From Nitrospirota bacterium (lineage in GTDB: Bacteria; Nitrospirota; Nitrospiria; Nitrospirales; Nitrospiraceae): 15,286 nucleotides of DNA. The notes below the pieces were generated by a model, which did no database searches, was not told the DNA's origin, and saw only the letters and a program-made list of their open reading frames with translations. How positions within the stretch are numbered: the first letter of the stretch is position 1; every line of letters begins with the position of its first letter. Shown piece after piece: positions 15,149-15,286 of this stretch. Both the position numbers and the translations under genes were made by a program. The stretch covers positions 11,691-26,976 of the forward strand of contig JACRLS010000049.1 in the NCBI GenBank assembly GCA_016235225.1. Reading direction: 5' to 3'.

Positions 15149-15286
15149 GTGTGCCGAGCATGTTCGACAGCTTGAGGGTGAAAGTCCCTTTGACAGCCTG
15201 ATGGAGGTGAAGTCATAGCGAAGCGCAAGGGCGTCACTGCGAAGTGGGGTCTGAAAGAAGCGTGGAGCAAACGTACGAGCCGATGT
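15149..15286 (+). mobile_element. 5' part of a second group II intron (runs off the window)
   Basis: Directly after the first intron's domain VI the sequence reads GTGTGCC, matching the GUGYG 5' consensus. It is followed by domain I-like text including CTTGAGGGTGAAAGTCCC (about 15170-15187) and GAAGTGGGGTCTGAAAGAAG (15240-15259), which recur in 5' regions of bacterial group II introns. It is on the same strand. EBS1, the reverse transcriptase and the 3' end all lie beyond 15286, so completeness cannot be judged. Start could alternatively be GTGCC at 15151. Confidence 0.65.

Noticed and set aside
15046..15201. C-terminal extension of the reverse-transcriptase frame as protein
   Set aside because: These codons translate domain V, domain VI and the next intron's 5' end; the open frame is incidental.

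Overview
The window looks like a G+C-rich bacterial chromosome segment, plausibly from a Nitrospira-like member of Nitrospirota. That guess rests on protein style and on the gene set lysC-cimA / ihfA-merR / tRNA-Pro / surE-cysS-rlmB, not on any search, so it is only moderately secure. It splits into a conserved housekeeping half (1-7064) and an accessory half (about 7100-15286).

Housekeeping half. The 3' end of an aspartate kinase gene overlaps (ATGA) a full citramalate synthase gene, coupling aspartate-family metabolism to the pyruvate-derived isoleucine route. A perfect TTGACA element precedes an IHF-alpha-like gene and a MerR-family gene. A tRNA-Pro(GGG) follows, then a tightly packed surE-cysS-rlmB operon (TAGATG junction, then a 26-base overlap). 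A tiny LuxR-type DNA-binding protein is encoded convergently and overlaps the end of rlmB. A prepilin peptidase gene runs rightward from the short divergent gap.

Accessory half. A good promoter (TTGACA-16-TATAAA) drives a long structured leader of about 460 bases and then a giant secreted protein. In order, that protein has a signal peptide, an SpvB-like domain, seven FG-GAP/VCBS-type repeats, a TcdB-middle-like region, YD repeats and an RHS core. It resembles the TcB and TcC halves of a Tc toxin cocoon fused in one chain. A single in-frame TAG at 12675-12677 breaks the frame inside the RHS core. The same frame continues for 415 codons and carries the rest of the core, a Gly/Ala-rich hydrophobic region and a variable tail that is probably the toxin. 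An A+T-richer gene overlapping its stop (TAATG) is the likely immunity gene.

The right end holds mobile retroelements. A compact group II intron (14521-15148) has 5' GTGCG, EBS1/IBS1 and EBS2/IBS2 pairings that can be read directly, a domain V/VI-like 3' end, and an internally deleted reverse-transcriptase region. The start of a second, same-strand group II intron (GTGTG from 15149) abuts it directly and runs off the window, so the two are in tandem or nested.
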